NCBI RefSeq assembly: GCF_030209835.1
Contig: NZ_JARVRF010000013.1
Coordinates: forward strand, 60,475-124,474
Reading direction: 5' to 3'
Length of the DNA stretch: 64,000 bases
Source: Arthrobacter sp. efr-133-R2A-120
GTDB taxonomy: Bacteria; Actinomycetota; Actinomycetes; Actinomycetales; Micrococcaceae
Under the pieces are notes generated by a model. The model searched no databases. It was not told the DNA's origin and saw nothing but the letters and a program-made list of their open reading frames with translations. Position 1 is the stretch's first letter, and every line of letters begins with the position of its first letter. The position numbers and the translations under genes are program-made. This document shows positions 7,768 through 16,267 of the stretch, piece after piece.

Positions 7768-8721
7768 ATGACCAAGGTCAATACAGTGCTGGGAACCATT
7801 CCGGCCGAAGAACTGGAAATCGTGGCGGTCCACGAACACATCGGCTACGGCATGCCCGGGTCCGAACTCGACACCAAATGGTGGAAGACCCCGGAACAGG
7901 CCTATGAAGAAACCGTGCCGAAGCTGCGGAAGTTCCGCGAATACGGCGGCGGCACGTTAGTGGACGCCACGGGTATTTGCAACGGCCGCGACGTCGACTA
8001 CTACAAGTCCCTGTCCCGGAAGACCGGGGTGCACATTGTGGCCTGCACCGGGTTCGTCGGCGGCGACACCGCCCTGCCGCATTTCTCCCGCGCCACCGTG
8101 GACTACCTCGCGAAAGTGTACATCCACGAGATCACCGTGGGGATCGGAAACACCGGCGCCAAAGCCGGCGTCATCAAGGTAGGCGTGAGCCGCGGTGGCC
8201 GGATGACAGAGCTGGACAAACGCATCTACCGGGCAGCGGCCCGCGCCGCCGTCGTCACCGGCGCACCGATCCTGACGCACCTGGCCATCGATCCCGAGCC
8301 GGCGGTTTCCATCTTCAACGAAGAGGGCCTCTCCCTGGACCGTGTGCTCTTCGGCCACGCCGACGACGGACTGAACGCTCCGATCACCCCGCACGACTGG
8401 ATCTACGAGCAGGGCGGCCGCATCGGCTTCGATACCTTCGGCTACGACCTCGAACTTCCGGATCCCCCGTTTTGGGGCCGCAAGCGCGCCGAACGCATGC
8501 AGCACTTCGTGAACCTCGTGAACAAGGGCTACGCGGACAAGCTCCTCGTTTCGGCAGACGCGAATTGCAGCCCGCTGGGCTGGCCGGGCGTGAAGGGCCA
8601 CACCATCAACTACATCTTCGAGGACATGATCCCCGACATGCGCGCGGCGGGAATCGACGACGCCACCCTCAAACTCCTCCTCGAAGACAACCCGGCCGAT
8701 TTCCTGTCGCTGGACGCCTGA
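7768..8721 (+). CDS. phosphotriesterase-family hydrolase (lactonase-like)
   Basis: This 317-residue TIM-barrel metallohydrolase has the full set of binuclear metal ligands: H22 and H24 (VHEHIG), the probable carboxylated K137 (GVIKVG), H171 (ILTHLA), H197 (FGHADD) and D264 (VSADAN). PTE-like lactonases open lactones, and others cleave esters or phosphotriesters, so a ring-opening step in the island's pathway is likely. The gene follows its inactive paralog by 46 nt, with a GAGGTGA site before the ATG. Confidence 0.92.
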   Translation: MTKVNTVLGTIPAEELEIVAVHEHIGYGMPGSELDTKWWKTPEQAYEETVPKLRKFREYGGGTLVDATGICNGRDVDYYKSLSRKTGVHIVACTGFVGGDTALPHFSRATVDYLAKVYIHEITVGIGNTGAKAGVIKVGVSRGGRMTELDKRIYRAAARAAVVTGAPILTHLAIDPEPAVSIFNEEGLSLDRVLFGHADDGLNAPITPHDWIYEQGGRIGFDTFGYDLELPDPPFWGRKRAERMQHFVNLVNKGYADKLLVSADANCSPLGWPGVKGHTINYIFEDMIPDMRAAGIDDATLKLLLEDNPADFLSLDA

Positions 8722-8787
8722 CGTCGGGCAGGCACCCCAAGCTACCGCTTCTCCAGCCTTGGCGTCTGCCATGGAAGAGTCCAGAAA

Positions 8788-9957
8788 GTGATCCAAGCAA
8801 TGAAATCTAAAGACATCAAGAACCTCAATATCGCCATCATCGGCGCAGGGTATGGGGGCGCAGCTGCGGCCAAGGCGCTCAGCCTGCTCGGCGCGAACGT
8901 CAACGTGTATGAGCAAGCGTCGCAGATGCGGGAGGTTGGCGCCGGCATTGGATTGCGTCCCGCCACCATGGACCGTTTCAGCAAGTGGGGGATCTTCGAT
9001 GCGATCGCCAAGGTCAGTTCGCCGAGCGACTACTTCGAGATCCTCACGGCCAGCGGTGAACCGATCTTGAAGGACACGTGGCCGGAGTTCGGCGGACAGG
9101 CCCACACCTACCTCATCCACCGGGGCGACTTCATCGAGGCCTTGCTCGGCGTGCTCCCGAAGGGAATGGTGCACCTGGGCCACAAGCTCGAGAAGATCGA
9201 GGAAATGGACGGCCGTTCCGTGCTGAGCTTCACGAACGGCAATACCGTCGAGGCAGACCTCGTGGTGGGTGCCGACGGTATCAAATCCGTGGTCCGTGAG
9301 CAGCTCTTCAGCGACAAAGGCCCCGTGTTCTCCGGAGAACACGCCTACCGTGTGGTCATTTCCGCCGACGACGCCCACGGCCTGGTGGTTGACGACAACC
9401 TACGGATGTACATCGGCAAGGGCACCAAGGTCTACCTGTTGCCGCTTCGCCACCGGAACCAGGTGTCCTTCGACATCACTGCCCTGAACCCGGACGGTAC
9501 CTGGGCGCCGAAGGTGTGCAAGGAAAGCCTCCTGGAAACCGTCAGCGGATTCGACGAGCGCATCGTGAACATCACGAGGGGTCTCGACATGAACGCGGTC
9601 AACGTCCGCGCCGTCTACGACATCGAGCCGGTCGACTCGTGGCACACCGACTCCGTGGTGCTTGTGGGCGATGCGGCGCACTCCATGTTGCACCACCAGG
9701 GACAAGGCGCAAACTCGGCCATTGAGGACGCAGGTGCACTCGCCGACGCGCTCACCCAGGCCGCCACGGTCAAGGAGGCGCTGGCCCTGTTCCAGGCAAC
9801 CCGCAAGCCGGTGACGGACGAGCTGCAGCGCATCTCCCGCCAAGGCTGGAGCGAGAAAGAGGTCAACGATGTCTTCCCCGGTCAGAAGCCCACGTCCCAG
9901 AAGCCCACGTCCCAAAAGCCCACGAGCGCAACCGCAGCAGCAGAAGCGAGGGCCTGA
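8788..9957 (+). CDS. FAD-dependent monooxygenase (class A, salicylate hydroxylase-like)
   Basis: This 389-residue flavoprotein has the three class A fingerprints: GxGxxG at the N-terminus (IIGAGYGGAAAA), the DG motif (VVGADGIKSV) and the GD motif (LVGDAAHSMLHHQGQGAN). Such enzymes insert one oxygen atom into aromatic or activated substrates with NAD(P)H. GTG at 8788 has a GGAAGAG site; an in-frame ATG at 8800 is the alternative. The C-terminus carries three tandem copies of QKPTS encoded by a 15-bp repeat, which looks like a recently expanded tail. It lies 5 nt before the alpha/beta hydrolase gene. Confidence 0.9.
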   Translation: MIQAMKSKDIKNLNIAIIGAGYGGAAAAKALSLLGANVNVYEQASQMREVGAGIGLRPATMDRFSKWGIFDAIAKVSSPSDYFEILTASGEPILKDTWPEFGGQAHTYLIHRGDFIEALLGVLPKGMVHLGHKLEKIEEMDGRSVLSFTNGNTVEADLVVGADGIKSVVREQLFSDKGPVFSGEHAYRVVISADDAHGLVVDDNLRMYIGKGTKVYLLPLRHRNQVSFDITALNPDGTWAPKVCKESLLETVSGFDERIVNITRGLDMNAVNVRAVYDIEPVDSWHTDSVVLVGDAAHSMLHHQGQGANSAIEDAGALADALTQAATVKEALALFQATRKPVTDELQRISRQGWSEKEVNDVFPGQKPTSQKPTSQKPTSATAAAEARA

Positions 9958-9962
9958 ACGCC

Positions 9963-10895
9963 ATGGCCATCCATCCGGAAATCGCCAAAATCCTGGCCAC
10001 CTTGCCAGCACCCGATGGTTCGCCCTTGGACCCTCGAGCCATGCGTGCCGGCGAAGCAGCCCAGGTCCCGCCGCTGGCGGACCGGCTACCGCTGTACTCG
10101 GTCGAAGACGCCACGGCTGTCACGACGTCGGGCGAGGTGCCGGTGCGGATCTACACGCCGATGAAGGCCGACTCCTACGGCCTGCTGGTGTACTTCCACG
10201 GCGGCGCCTTCTTCTTGGGCAGCCTGGACACCCACGACCACGTGGCACGGGCACTGGCAAAGGAAACCGGCCACAAGGTCATCTCGGTGGGCTACCGCTT
10301 GGCTCCCGAGGCCGCATTCCCTGCAGGGCTTGACGACTGCTACGGCGTGGTCCGCTGGGCGGCCGGGAAGGGCGGAAACCTGAAGTGGGACGGGAAGAAC
10401 CTCGCCATCGCCGGTGATAGCTCTGGAGGCAACTTCGTTGCCGCCGTCGCCGCGAAAGCCCTCGACGACGGGTTCAAGCGGATCACCCACCAGGTCCTGT
10501 TCTACCCGTCGCTGGACCTGGATTTCGACGTCGAGCGTTACCCCTCACTGCGCGAAAACGCCGAAGGGTACGGGCTGGAGACGGCGGGCCTCAAACCCTT
10601 CAACTCGTTCTACCTTGAGAACGGGGCCGACCCTGCAGACCCCCGTGTCTCCCCCATCAAGCGGGAAGATCTCGCCGGGCTGCCGGCAGCGCTGGTCATC
10701 ACCGCCGAGCACGATCCCCTCCGGGACGAGGGCGAACTCTATGGCCGGCGCTTGGCGGAGGCCGGCGTCGAGACAACAGTGACCCGCTACCCCGGCGCCA
10801 ACCACGGTTTTGTCCAGCACTTCTCCTGGATCCCGGAGCTCTACAGGGCATTCGAGGAGACGGGCGAATTCCTGAACGCGAGGACCGGCCAATGA
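9963..10895 (+). CDS. alpha/beta hydrolase, hormone-sensitive lipase (HSL) type
   Basis: This 310-residue esterase of the HSL family shows the oxyanion-hole motif HGGAFFLG near residues 79-86, the nucleophile in GDSSGG near 156, the acidic residue in EHDPLRDEG and the catalytic histidine in GANHGF. Substrates of the family are usually short-chain or bulky esters and lactones. Its stop overlaps the start of the MBL-fold gene (ATGA), so the two are translationally coupled. Confidence 0.92.
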   Translation: MAIHPEIAKILATLPAPDGSPLDPRAMRAGEAAQVPPLADRLPLYSVEDATAVTTSGEVPVRIYTPMKADSYGLLVYFHGGAFFLGSLDTHDHVARALAKETGHKVISVGYRLAPEAAFPAGLDDCYGVVRWAAGKGGNLKWDGKNLAIAGDSSGGNFVAAVAAKALDDGFKRITHQVLFYPSLDLDFDVERYPSLRENAEGYGLETAGLKPFNSFYLENGADPADPRVSPIKREDLAGLPAALVITAEHDPLRDEGELYGRRLAEAGVETTVTRYPGANHGFVQHFSWIPELYRAFEETGEFLNARTGQ

Positions 10896-11845
10896 CGAAG
10901 CCGCTTGCTGTACATCCCCTCCTCTCGCCGTGGGGCCGCTTCGGCCTCTACAGCTTCTTCATCGACGCCGCCGAACCGGCCATCGTCGACACGGGGATCG
11001 CATCCTCCCCCGCCGAAGGCATGGTGCCGGCACTGGAGGCAATCGGACGCCGGATCGAAGACGTCCGCTGGATCCTGCTGACCCATGGACACATCGACCA
11101 CATTGGCGGCGCCTACGCCCTGTGGGAGCTCACCGGACGGCGCGCCCAAGTGGTCATTCATGAGGCCGACGCACCGTTCTTGCGCTCGCGCCGGGCCCAT
11201 GTGGACGAATACCTTTCCGGGCGAGCGCAGTATCTGCAGGATCCCGACGGCGAGGCGAAGCTCACCGCGGCCACGAATGCCGTGATCTCGGGCGAGATGG
11301 AGCCGACGCTGCTGGTGCGGGGAGACGAGAGCATCTCGCTGGGCGGCGGCGCCACGGTTTCGGTCCATTCGATTCCGGGCCACACCCCTGGGTCTGTGGC
11401 ATACGTCCTCGACGGGCAGAATGGGGTGTTCGTCGGCGACGCGGTCCAAATCCACGGCGCGGCAAACGGCTTTCCGGGGTTCTTGGACCCGGTCGCCTAC
11501 CGCTCGAGCCTTGAGTACCTGCGGGATGAGGTCCGTCCACGGCACATGTACCTGGGGCACCCGTACCGTCGCACGGACGGCACGCCCTACCGCGTGGAGC
11601 TCGACGCCGGACAGGCAAGGGAAGCGCTCCAAGGTAGCCTGGACATCGAGGCCCGTGTCAGCAATGCGGCCGGCGGTTGCCTGGCCTCCGGCTTGCAGGA
11701 CACAGACTCGCCCTACTCCCCTTTCACCCGCGTGGCCGAGGACCTTGGATACGACGGGGACCCCACGCTGGAGCCTTCCCCGTTCTTCACCACCCTCCAC
11801 GGGTACCGCACGTCGCTGGACCATTTGATCGAAGACGAGGAGTAA
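10892..11845 (+). CDS. MBL-fold metallohydrolase
   Basis: The HxHxDH motif reads THGHIDHIGG near residue 65, followed by GHTPGS, a metal-bridging aspartate in VGDAV and the later LGHPY histidine, so a complete binuclear zinc site is present. At 317 residues it is longer than plain glyoxalase II or AHL lactonases; a C-terminal extension of about 80 residues follows the fold. It is the third hydrolase in a row in this operon and could act on a lactone or thioester intermediate. Six bases separate it from the CocE-like gene. Confidence 0.9.
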   Translation: MTKPLAVHPLLSPWGRFGLYSFFIDAAEPAIVDTGIASSPAEGMVPALEAIGRRIEDVRWILLTHGHIDHIGGAYALWELTGRRAQVVIHEADAPFLRSRRAHVDEYLSGRAQYLQDPDGEAKLTAATNAVISGEMEPTLLVRGDESISLGGGATVSVHSIPGHTPGSVAYVLDGQNGVFVGDAVQIHGAANGFPGFLDPVAYRSSLEYLRDEVRPRHMYLGHPYRRTDGTPYRVELDAGQAREALQGSLDIEARVSNAAGGCLASGLQDTDSPYSPFTRVAEDLGYDGDPTLEPSPFFTTLHGYRTSLDHLIEDEE

Positions 11846-11851
11846 ACACTC

Positions 11852-13573
11852 ATGGATGACTTTCAGTTGCTGGATGCAAGCGGGCAGACTATTGCCGTCC
11901 GCAAGGACCTCCGGGTTCCGATGCGCGACGGAGTCGAGCTTGCGGCGGACGCCTACCACGGCCCCGAAAACAAGCCGCGCCCGGCATTGGTGGCACTCAG
12001 TCCGTACGGCAAGGAGCTGCAGGCCCTTGCCCTCACCACTCCCCCCCAGCGGCGCCCCAGCCCCATGTGGGACGGCTGCATCGAGGCCGGGGACATCGCC
12101 AGGATCGTCAAGGAAGACTACGTCCATGTCATCGGCGACCTCCGAGGCTCGGGCTTCTCGGGCGGCGAGCACATCGGCAACTACAACGCCGGAGGTGTGT
12201 CGCTAGGCCAGGACGCCTACGACTTCATCGAATGGGTTGCCGCGCAGCCATGGTGCGACGGGAACGTCGGCATGGTGGGCATCTCCTACTTCGGTTCGAT
12301 GCAGGTGCTGGCCGCCGCCGAGCGTCCGCCGCACCTCAAGGCGATCTTCGTCTCCGGCGGCCATTACGACTTCTATGAAACGACGTACCACGGCGGCATA
12401 ATGTGGTTCATGCCGCGTGCCGCCCGCGAGGGCCGCGGAGGGGACTCGGGCTGGGCGTTCACCGACAACGTGAAGTCCCGCATGATCGAGACGTACTCTT
12501 CGGAGGAACTGAAGAAGCTCGTCGCCGAGCGCCTCGAGGATCCGGACATCGCGGCCTGGCCGAACTTGGTCCACGTACTGAACTACCCCAAGAACCACGA
12601 GGCCTGGTTCGACATCGTCATGAATGAACTGGACGGTGAATGGTACGAAGAACGCAACCCCATCACGTTGGCCCCCAACATCGACATCCCGGTCTGGCTG
12701 CAGCTCGACCAGGGCCGCGGGTGGACCCTTGACGGCACCATCGAGTTGTACAACGCACTCAAGGGCCCGAAAAAACTGACCATCGGCCCCTACCCGCCCA
12801 TGCAATCACGCCCCTTCATCGAGGAGCACGACAAAATGTTCCGGTGGTACGACTACTGGATCAAAGGCATCGACAACGGCGTCATGGAGGAGCCGCCCAT
12901 AAGCATCTTCGTGGAGGGCTCGCGCGAAGTGGTGACCGCCGGGCAGTGGCCGCCAAAGGACATCGAGTATAAGTCCCTCTACCTCCGGCCGCGCCACAAG
13001 CTGTCGGAAGAGCCGGAGCCGATGGGTGCCGAGTACGCCGCCCCGGACGGTTTCTACCAAGCCCCATTGACGGTGACCGACAAGGTGGAGATCCTCTCGT
13101 GGAGCACCCAGCCGTTCGAGCAGGACACCGAACTGATCGGCGCAGGCGCCGCCCATATCTTCGCGGAAATCGACCAGGCCGACACAAACTTCATTATGCG
13201 CCTCTGGGACACCGCGCCGAACGGGCAACGCCAGCTGATCACCACCGGCTACCTCAAGGCCTCGCACCGCGAGCTGGATGACCGGACCACCGAGGGCAAC
13301 CCCTACCACCCGCACACCCGGTCAGTGCCGGTGGAGCCCGGGACGATCGAGGAGTACGTACTGCGGCTCTACCCGTTCGCCAACACGTTCAAGCCGGGTC
13401 ATCGCCTCACGGTTGAACTGTCCAACGACGAGCCACTGGCCGATGAGCACAACGCACTGCTCCCGCCGGACGCCTTCCACTTGCCGGTGGGCCGCCCCGT
13501 CACCCACAAGATCTACCGCGATGCCGCGCACAAGTCACGGCTCGTCCTGCCGTTCACGACCCTGAACGGCTGA
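11852..13573 (+). CDS. CocE/NonD family hydrolase
   Basis: This 573-residue protein has the family layout: an alpha/beta hydrolase core, a helical cap, then a C-terminal jelly-roll domain from about residue 330 on. The nucleophile elbow GISYFG places serine at 145. The region that normally reads GPW followed by the catalytic histidine reads IGPYPPMQSRPF, with no histidine, so the triad is atypical. Family members hydrolyse esters, amides or acyl-amino acids. A GAGGAG site precedes the ATG. It is the last gene of the operon; the phased repeat arrays begin 90 bp downstream. Confidence 0.85.
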   Translation: MDDFQLLDASGQTIAVRKDLRVPMRDGVELAADAYHGPENKPRPALVALSPYGKELQALALTTPPQRRPSPMWDGCIEAGDIARIVKEDYVHVIGDLRGSGFSGGEHIGNYNAGGVSLGQDAYDFIEWVAAQPWCDGNVGMVGISYFGSMQVLAAAERPPHLKAIFVSGGHYDFYETTYHGGIMWFMPRAAREGRGGDSGWAFTDNVKSRMIETYSSEELKKLVAERLEDPDIAAWPNLVHVLNYPKNHEAWFDIVMNELDGEWYEERNPITLAPNIDIPVWLQLDQGRGWTLDGTIELYNALKGPKKLTIGPYPPMQSRPFIEEHDKMFRWYDYWIKGIDNGVMEEPPISIFVEGSREVVTAGQWPPKDIEYKSLYLRPRHKLSEEPEPMGAEYAAPDGFYQAPLTVTDKVEILSWSTQPFEQDTELIGAGAAHIFAEIDQADTNFIMRLWDTAPNGQRQLITTGYLKASHRELDDRTTEGNPYHPHTRSVPVEPGTIEEYVLRLYPFANTFKPGHRLTVELSNDEPLADEHNALLPPDAFHLPVGRPVTHKIYRDAAHKSRLVLPFTTLNG

Positions 13574-13663
13574 GCAACCGGACTTCTTTCCCTCCTGGCC
13601 TTCACACGACCGCAGCCAACCGCCACGGGTTGTCGGACCGCTTGACTAGGCTTCGCGTCCCCG

Positions 13664-13758
13664 GACGCTCGCTCACTTTTAGGGTGTTTTCCACCGACGC
13701 TCTCTCACATGATGTGAGCGAGCGTCTCGGAATTTGACGACATATCAGAGCGAGCGTC
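13664..13758. repeat. phased palindromic array: 4 cores, 32-bp period
   Basis: GACGCTCGCTCA (13664) and GACGCTCTCTCA (13696) meet TGAGCGAGCGTC (13715) and its variant at 13747. Each arm has an exact 32-bp period, and the arms join in the 31-bp palindrome 13696-13726 (14 of 15 pairs match). The array lies 90 bp after the CocE gene stop. The gap 13574-14015 contains this array, the next one and a separator, with no credible gene. Confidence 0.88.
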
Positions 13759-13844
13759 GTGGGTGAAGGCCTCACCGGCGCGTCACCGCCCGACGGCGGG
13801 CAGTCCCCTTGCGCGGTCATCTTGCCTTGCGCACGCCCTCGCCG

Positions 13845-13971
13845 GACGCGCGCTCATTTTCAGGGTGTTTTGCACCGACGCGCGCTCACTTTTAGGGTGT
13901 TTTCCGTCGACGCTCGCTCGCATGATGTGAGCGAACGTCGTGGAACTTGACCGTATATGTGAGCGAGCGTC
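13845..13971. repeat. phased palindromic array: 5 cores, 32-bp period
   Basis: Cores at 13845, 13877 and 13909 (GACGCGCGCTCA type) face cores at 13928 and 13960 (TGAGCGAACGTC, TGAGCGAGCGTC). The spacing is again exactly 32 bp, and the arms join in a palindrome at 13909-13939. The sequence between successive cores is also similar from unit to unit (TTTTAGGGTGTTTTCC in one arm, GGAACTTGACCGTATATG in the other). Confidence 0.88.
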
Positions 13972-14015
13972 CCGGTCGACGTCAGACAATCTGGCGCTCG
14001 ACCCAGGGGCGGCGC

Positions 14016-14621
14016 CTAGGCCGACCAGGCAAAAGGAGCCGAGAAGGAGTTCTTCCCGGCGTTGTCCCAGGTCATCCCGAACACGTCCACGCGGGCCGTG
14101 CTGGCTGTGCCCGCCGCCAGGGTGTCGGCCGGGAACCCGATCCCGCTGATTTTCACCCCGAGTCCTGTGGCATCCATCGGAGACACAAAGTCCTCCACAG
14201 CCATGTCGACGGCGCTGCCGATTCGGACCTGGTGCATGCGCCCGTCCTCGGTGTAGGCCATTTCCAGGGACTCCATTCCCGCCATTTCACCGATCAACGG
14301 CGTGAGGCCCTCCATCGGTCCGCCGAGCTGTCCACCGAAGACGCCACCGAGCGCTTCCGCCTGCTCCGGCGAGGCGGCGGCATCCATCAGAACGCCGATC
14401 TTCCATCCCCCGTCACTCATGAGGGCGGGCGTATCGGCGACGACGCAGACCGTCAGGCCTCCGACGTCAACGCCGTTTACCTCACCCGTGTCCACATGAA
14501 AGGCCAGGGCCACGTTGCAGCGATCGTTATCCGCCGGTGCGGTCAGCCCTGAAGTCGAACAAGGGCAGACCATGTCGCAGTTGCAATTCTCAAAATACGT
14601 ACCCTCGACGTGCCACGACAT
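14016..14621 (-). CDS. DUF1326 domain protein
   Basis: This 201-residue protein starts MSWHVEGTYFENCNCDMVCPC, the conserved N-terminus of DUF1326 proteins, whose cluster of four cysteines suggests metal or cofactor binding. The function of the family is unknown. The ATG at 14621 is preceded by AAAGGAG, so an upstream in-frame ATG is rejected. The gene is divergent from the cox operon and the two share the interval 14622-14858, so a joint regulatory region is possible. Confidence 0.85.
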   Translation of the reverse strand: MSWHVEGTYFENCNCDMVCPCSTSGLTAPADNDRCNVALAFHVDTGEVNGVDVGGLTVCVVADTPALMSDGGWKIGVLMDAAASPEQAEALGGVFGGQLGGPMEGLTPLIGEMAGMESLEMAYTEDGRMHQVRIGSAVDMAVEDFVSPMDATGLGVKISGIGFPADTLAAGTASTARVDVFGMTWDNAGKNSFSAPFAWSA

Positions 14622-14858
14622 CTGGGGCTCCTTTCGGCGAGGCATCCCCAGAAAAAAGTCTCCTCGCGGGCCAGAACAGTGTCAACGCTCTCCGGATCGC
14701 TCACGGGTCCATGGGGCGCCTGGGAAATTCTTTTTGCCATTCAGAATGGCCGTGATCTTGCCCCCTTGGCCATGTTGACACCCACAATGACGCGGGCAAG
14801 ACTGATCATAGGTCCGCGTCCTACGAGGTGCAGGATGTCTGGCCCTAAGGGGTGGACA

Positions 14859-15737
14859 ATGCAGATTCCGGCTCCATTTGATTACGAGCGCGCGAGCGAC
14901 GTCGCAAACGCGCTGACCCTCCTCGAACGCCACGGTCCCGAGTCGCGCATCATCGCCGGCGGACACAGCTTGCTGCCGATGATGAAGCTGCGCCTGGCGC
15001 GGCCGGAGTGGCTGATCGACATCAACGACCTCGCGGAACTGGAATTCATCCGTCGCGAAGGTGATCAGTTGCGAGTCGGCGCATTAACCCGCCACACAGC
15101 GCTCCTCGAGTCAGCCGACGTCGCAGAGCTCTTTCCGATTATCCGCGACGCCGAGCAGGTGATCGCGGACCCTGTGGTCCGCAACCGCGGCACGATCGGC
15201 GGCTCGCTCTGCCAAGCGGATCCGGCCGAAGACCTGTCTACCGTTTGCGATGTTCTGCGCGCCCAAGCCGTGATCCGCGGCCCCGATGGCGAACGGATCG
15301 TCGCGATGTCGGATTTCCACCGCGGCCCTTACGAAACCGCCGTTGCGCAGAACGAACTGTTGTACGAAGTCCGCTTCACGATCCGCCCTCGTTCGGGCAG
15401 CGCCTATGAAAAAGTGGAACGCCGGGTAGGTGACTGGGCAGTCGTCGCGGCCGGGGCCGCCGTCGGGCTCTCCGCAGACGGCACGGTGGAAGAGACAGCC
15501 ATCGGGCTGACGGCGGTCGGGCTGGACGGCACTGTTCCAGAGGCCGAGGCCGTGCTCCGCGGACAGCAGCCGCGCGAAGACCTGTTCGTCGAGGCCGCCC
15601 GCATCGCAGCCGCCGCCTGCCACCCGGTGGACGACCAGCGTGGGCCGGTCGATTACAAACGGCACCTGGCCGATGAACTCACCCGCAGGGTCCTGCGCCG
15701 TGCTTGTGCGCGCGCCGCAGGTGCAAAGGAAGGCTGA
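14859..15737 (+). CDS. coxM: carbon monoxide dehydrogenase medium (FAD) subunit
   Basis: This 292-residue FAD subunit of the aerobic Mo-Cu CO dehydrogenase carries electrons away from the iron-sulfur subunit. The FAD-binding motifs AGGHS (residues 33-37) and TIGGS (about 111-115) are both present. The start MQIPAPFDYERA matches the usual N-terminus of the family; the frame is open further upstream, but that part overlaps the DUF1326 promoter region. It is the first gene of the order coxM-coxS-coxL, with 5 nt to coxS. Confidence 0.92.
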   Translation: MQIPAPFDYERASDVANALTLLERHGPESRIIAGGHSLLPMMKLRLARPEWLIDINDLAELEFIRREGDQLRVGALTRHTALLESADVAELFPIIRDAEQVIADPVVRNRGTIGGSLCQADPAEDLSTVCDVLRAQAVIRGPDGERIVAMSDFHRGPYETAVAQNELLYEVRFTIRPRSGSAYEKVERRVGDWAVVAAGAAVGLSADGTVEETAIGLTAVGLDGTVPEAEAVLRGQQPREDLFVEAARIAAAACHPVDDQRGPVDYKRHLADELTRRVLRRACARAAGAKEG

Positions 15738-15742
15738 AAGCA

Positions 15743-16267
15743 ATGCAGGTCAGCATGACGGTCAACGGGGACAAGGTGACCCGGGAGATCGAACCCCGAG
15801 TGTTGCTGGTCCATTTCATCCGCGAAAACCTTGGATTGACCGGCACGCACTGGGGATGCGACACAAGCAACTGCGGAACCTGCGTGGTCCTGATGGACGG
15901 ACAACCGGTGAAATCGTGCACCGTGCTGGCAGCCATGGCCGACGGACACGACATCCGGACCGTTGAAGGACTGGCTGTCGGCGGCACGCTCGATCCGGTG
16001 CAGCAGGGGTTCATGGAGGAACACGGCTTGCAATGCGGATTCTGCACTCCGGGCATGATGCTCACGGCCAGGGCCCTGCTGGACCGCAACCCGCATCCCG
16101 ACGACGCCGAGATCCGCCAAGCCATTTCCGGCCAGATTTGCCGGTGCACCGGTTATGCGACGATCGTCCGCTCGGTGCAATGGGCCGCGGCCCACCCGCT
16201 CGGTGCTCAGGCGGAAGGGGACGCCGCCGGTGCCGAGGAGTCCACTTCTGAAGAGGTGACGGCATGA
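15743..16267 (+). CDS. coxS: carbon monoxide dehydrogenase small (2x 2Fe-2S) subunit
   Basis: This 174-residue iron-sulfur protein has a plant-ferredoxin-type cluster in the N-terminal half (cysteines in CDTSNCGTC and the later VKSC) and a second cluster in the helical C-terminal half (CGFCTPG and CRCTGY), as in xanthine oxidase family small subunits. It links the Mo-Cu centre of CoxL with the FAD of CoxM. AAGGAAGG precedes the ATG. The stop overlaps the coxL start (ATGA). Confidence 0.95.
   Translation: MQVSMTVNGDKVTREIEPRVLLVHFIRENLGLTGTHWGCDTSNCGTCVVLMDGQPVKSCTVLAAMADGHDIRTVEGLAVGGTLDPVQQGFMEEHGLQCGFCTPGMMLTARALLDRNPHPDDAEIRQAISGQICRCTGYATIVRSVQWAAAHPLGAQAEGDAAGAEESTSEEVTA

Noticed and set aside
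7957..9378. 473-residue minus-strand frame over the PTE and FAD monooxygenase genes
   Set aside because: It is a shadow of two well-supported plus-strand genes, with no ribosome binding site or domain.
14775..14780. TTGACA as the -35 box of the cox promoter
   Set aside because: No acceptable -10 hexamer lies 16-19 bp downstream, so I do not call a promoter here.
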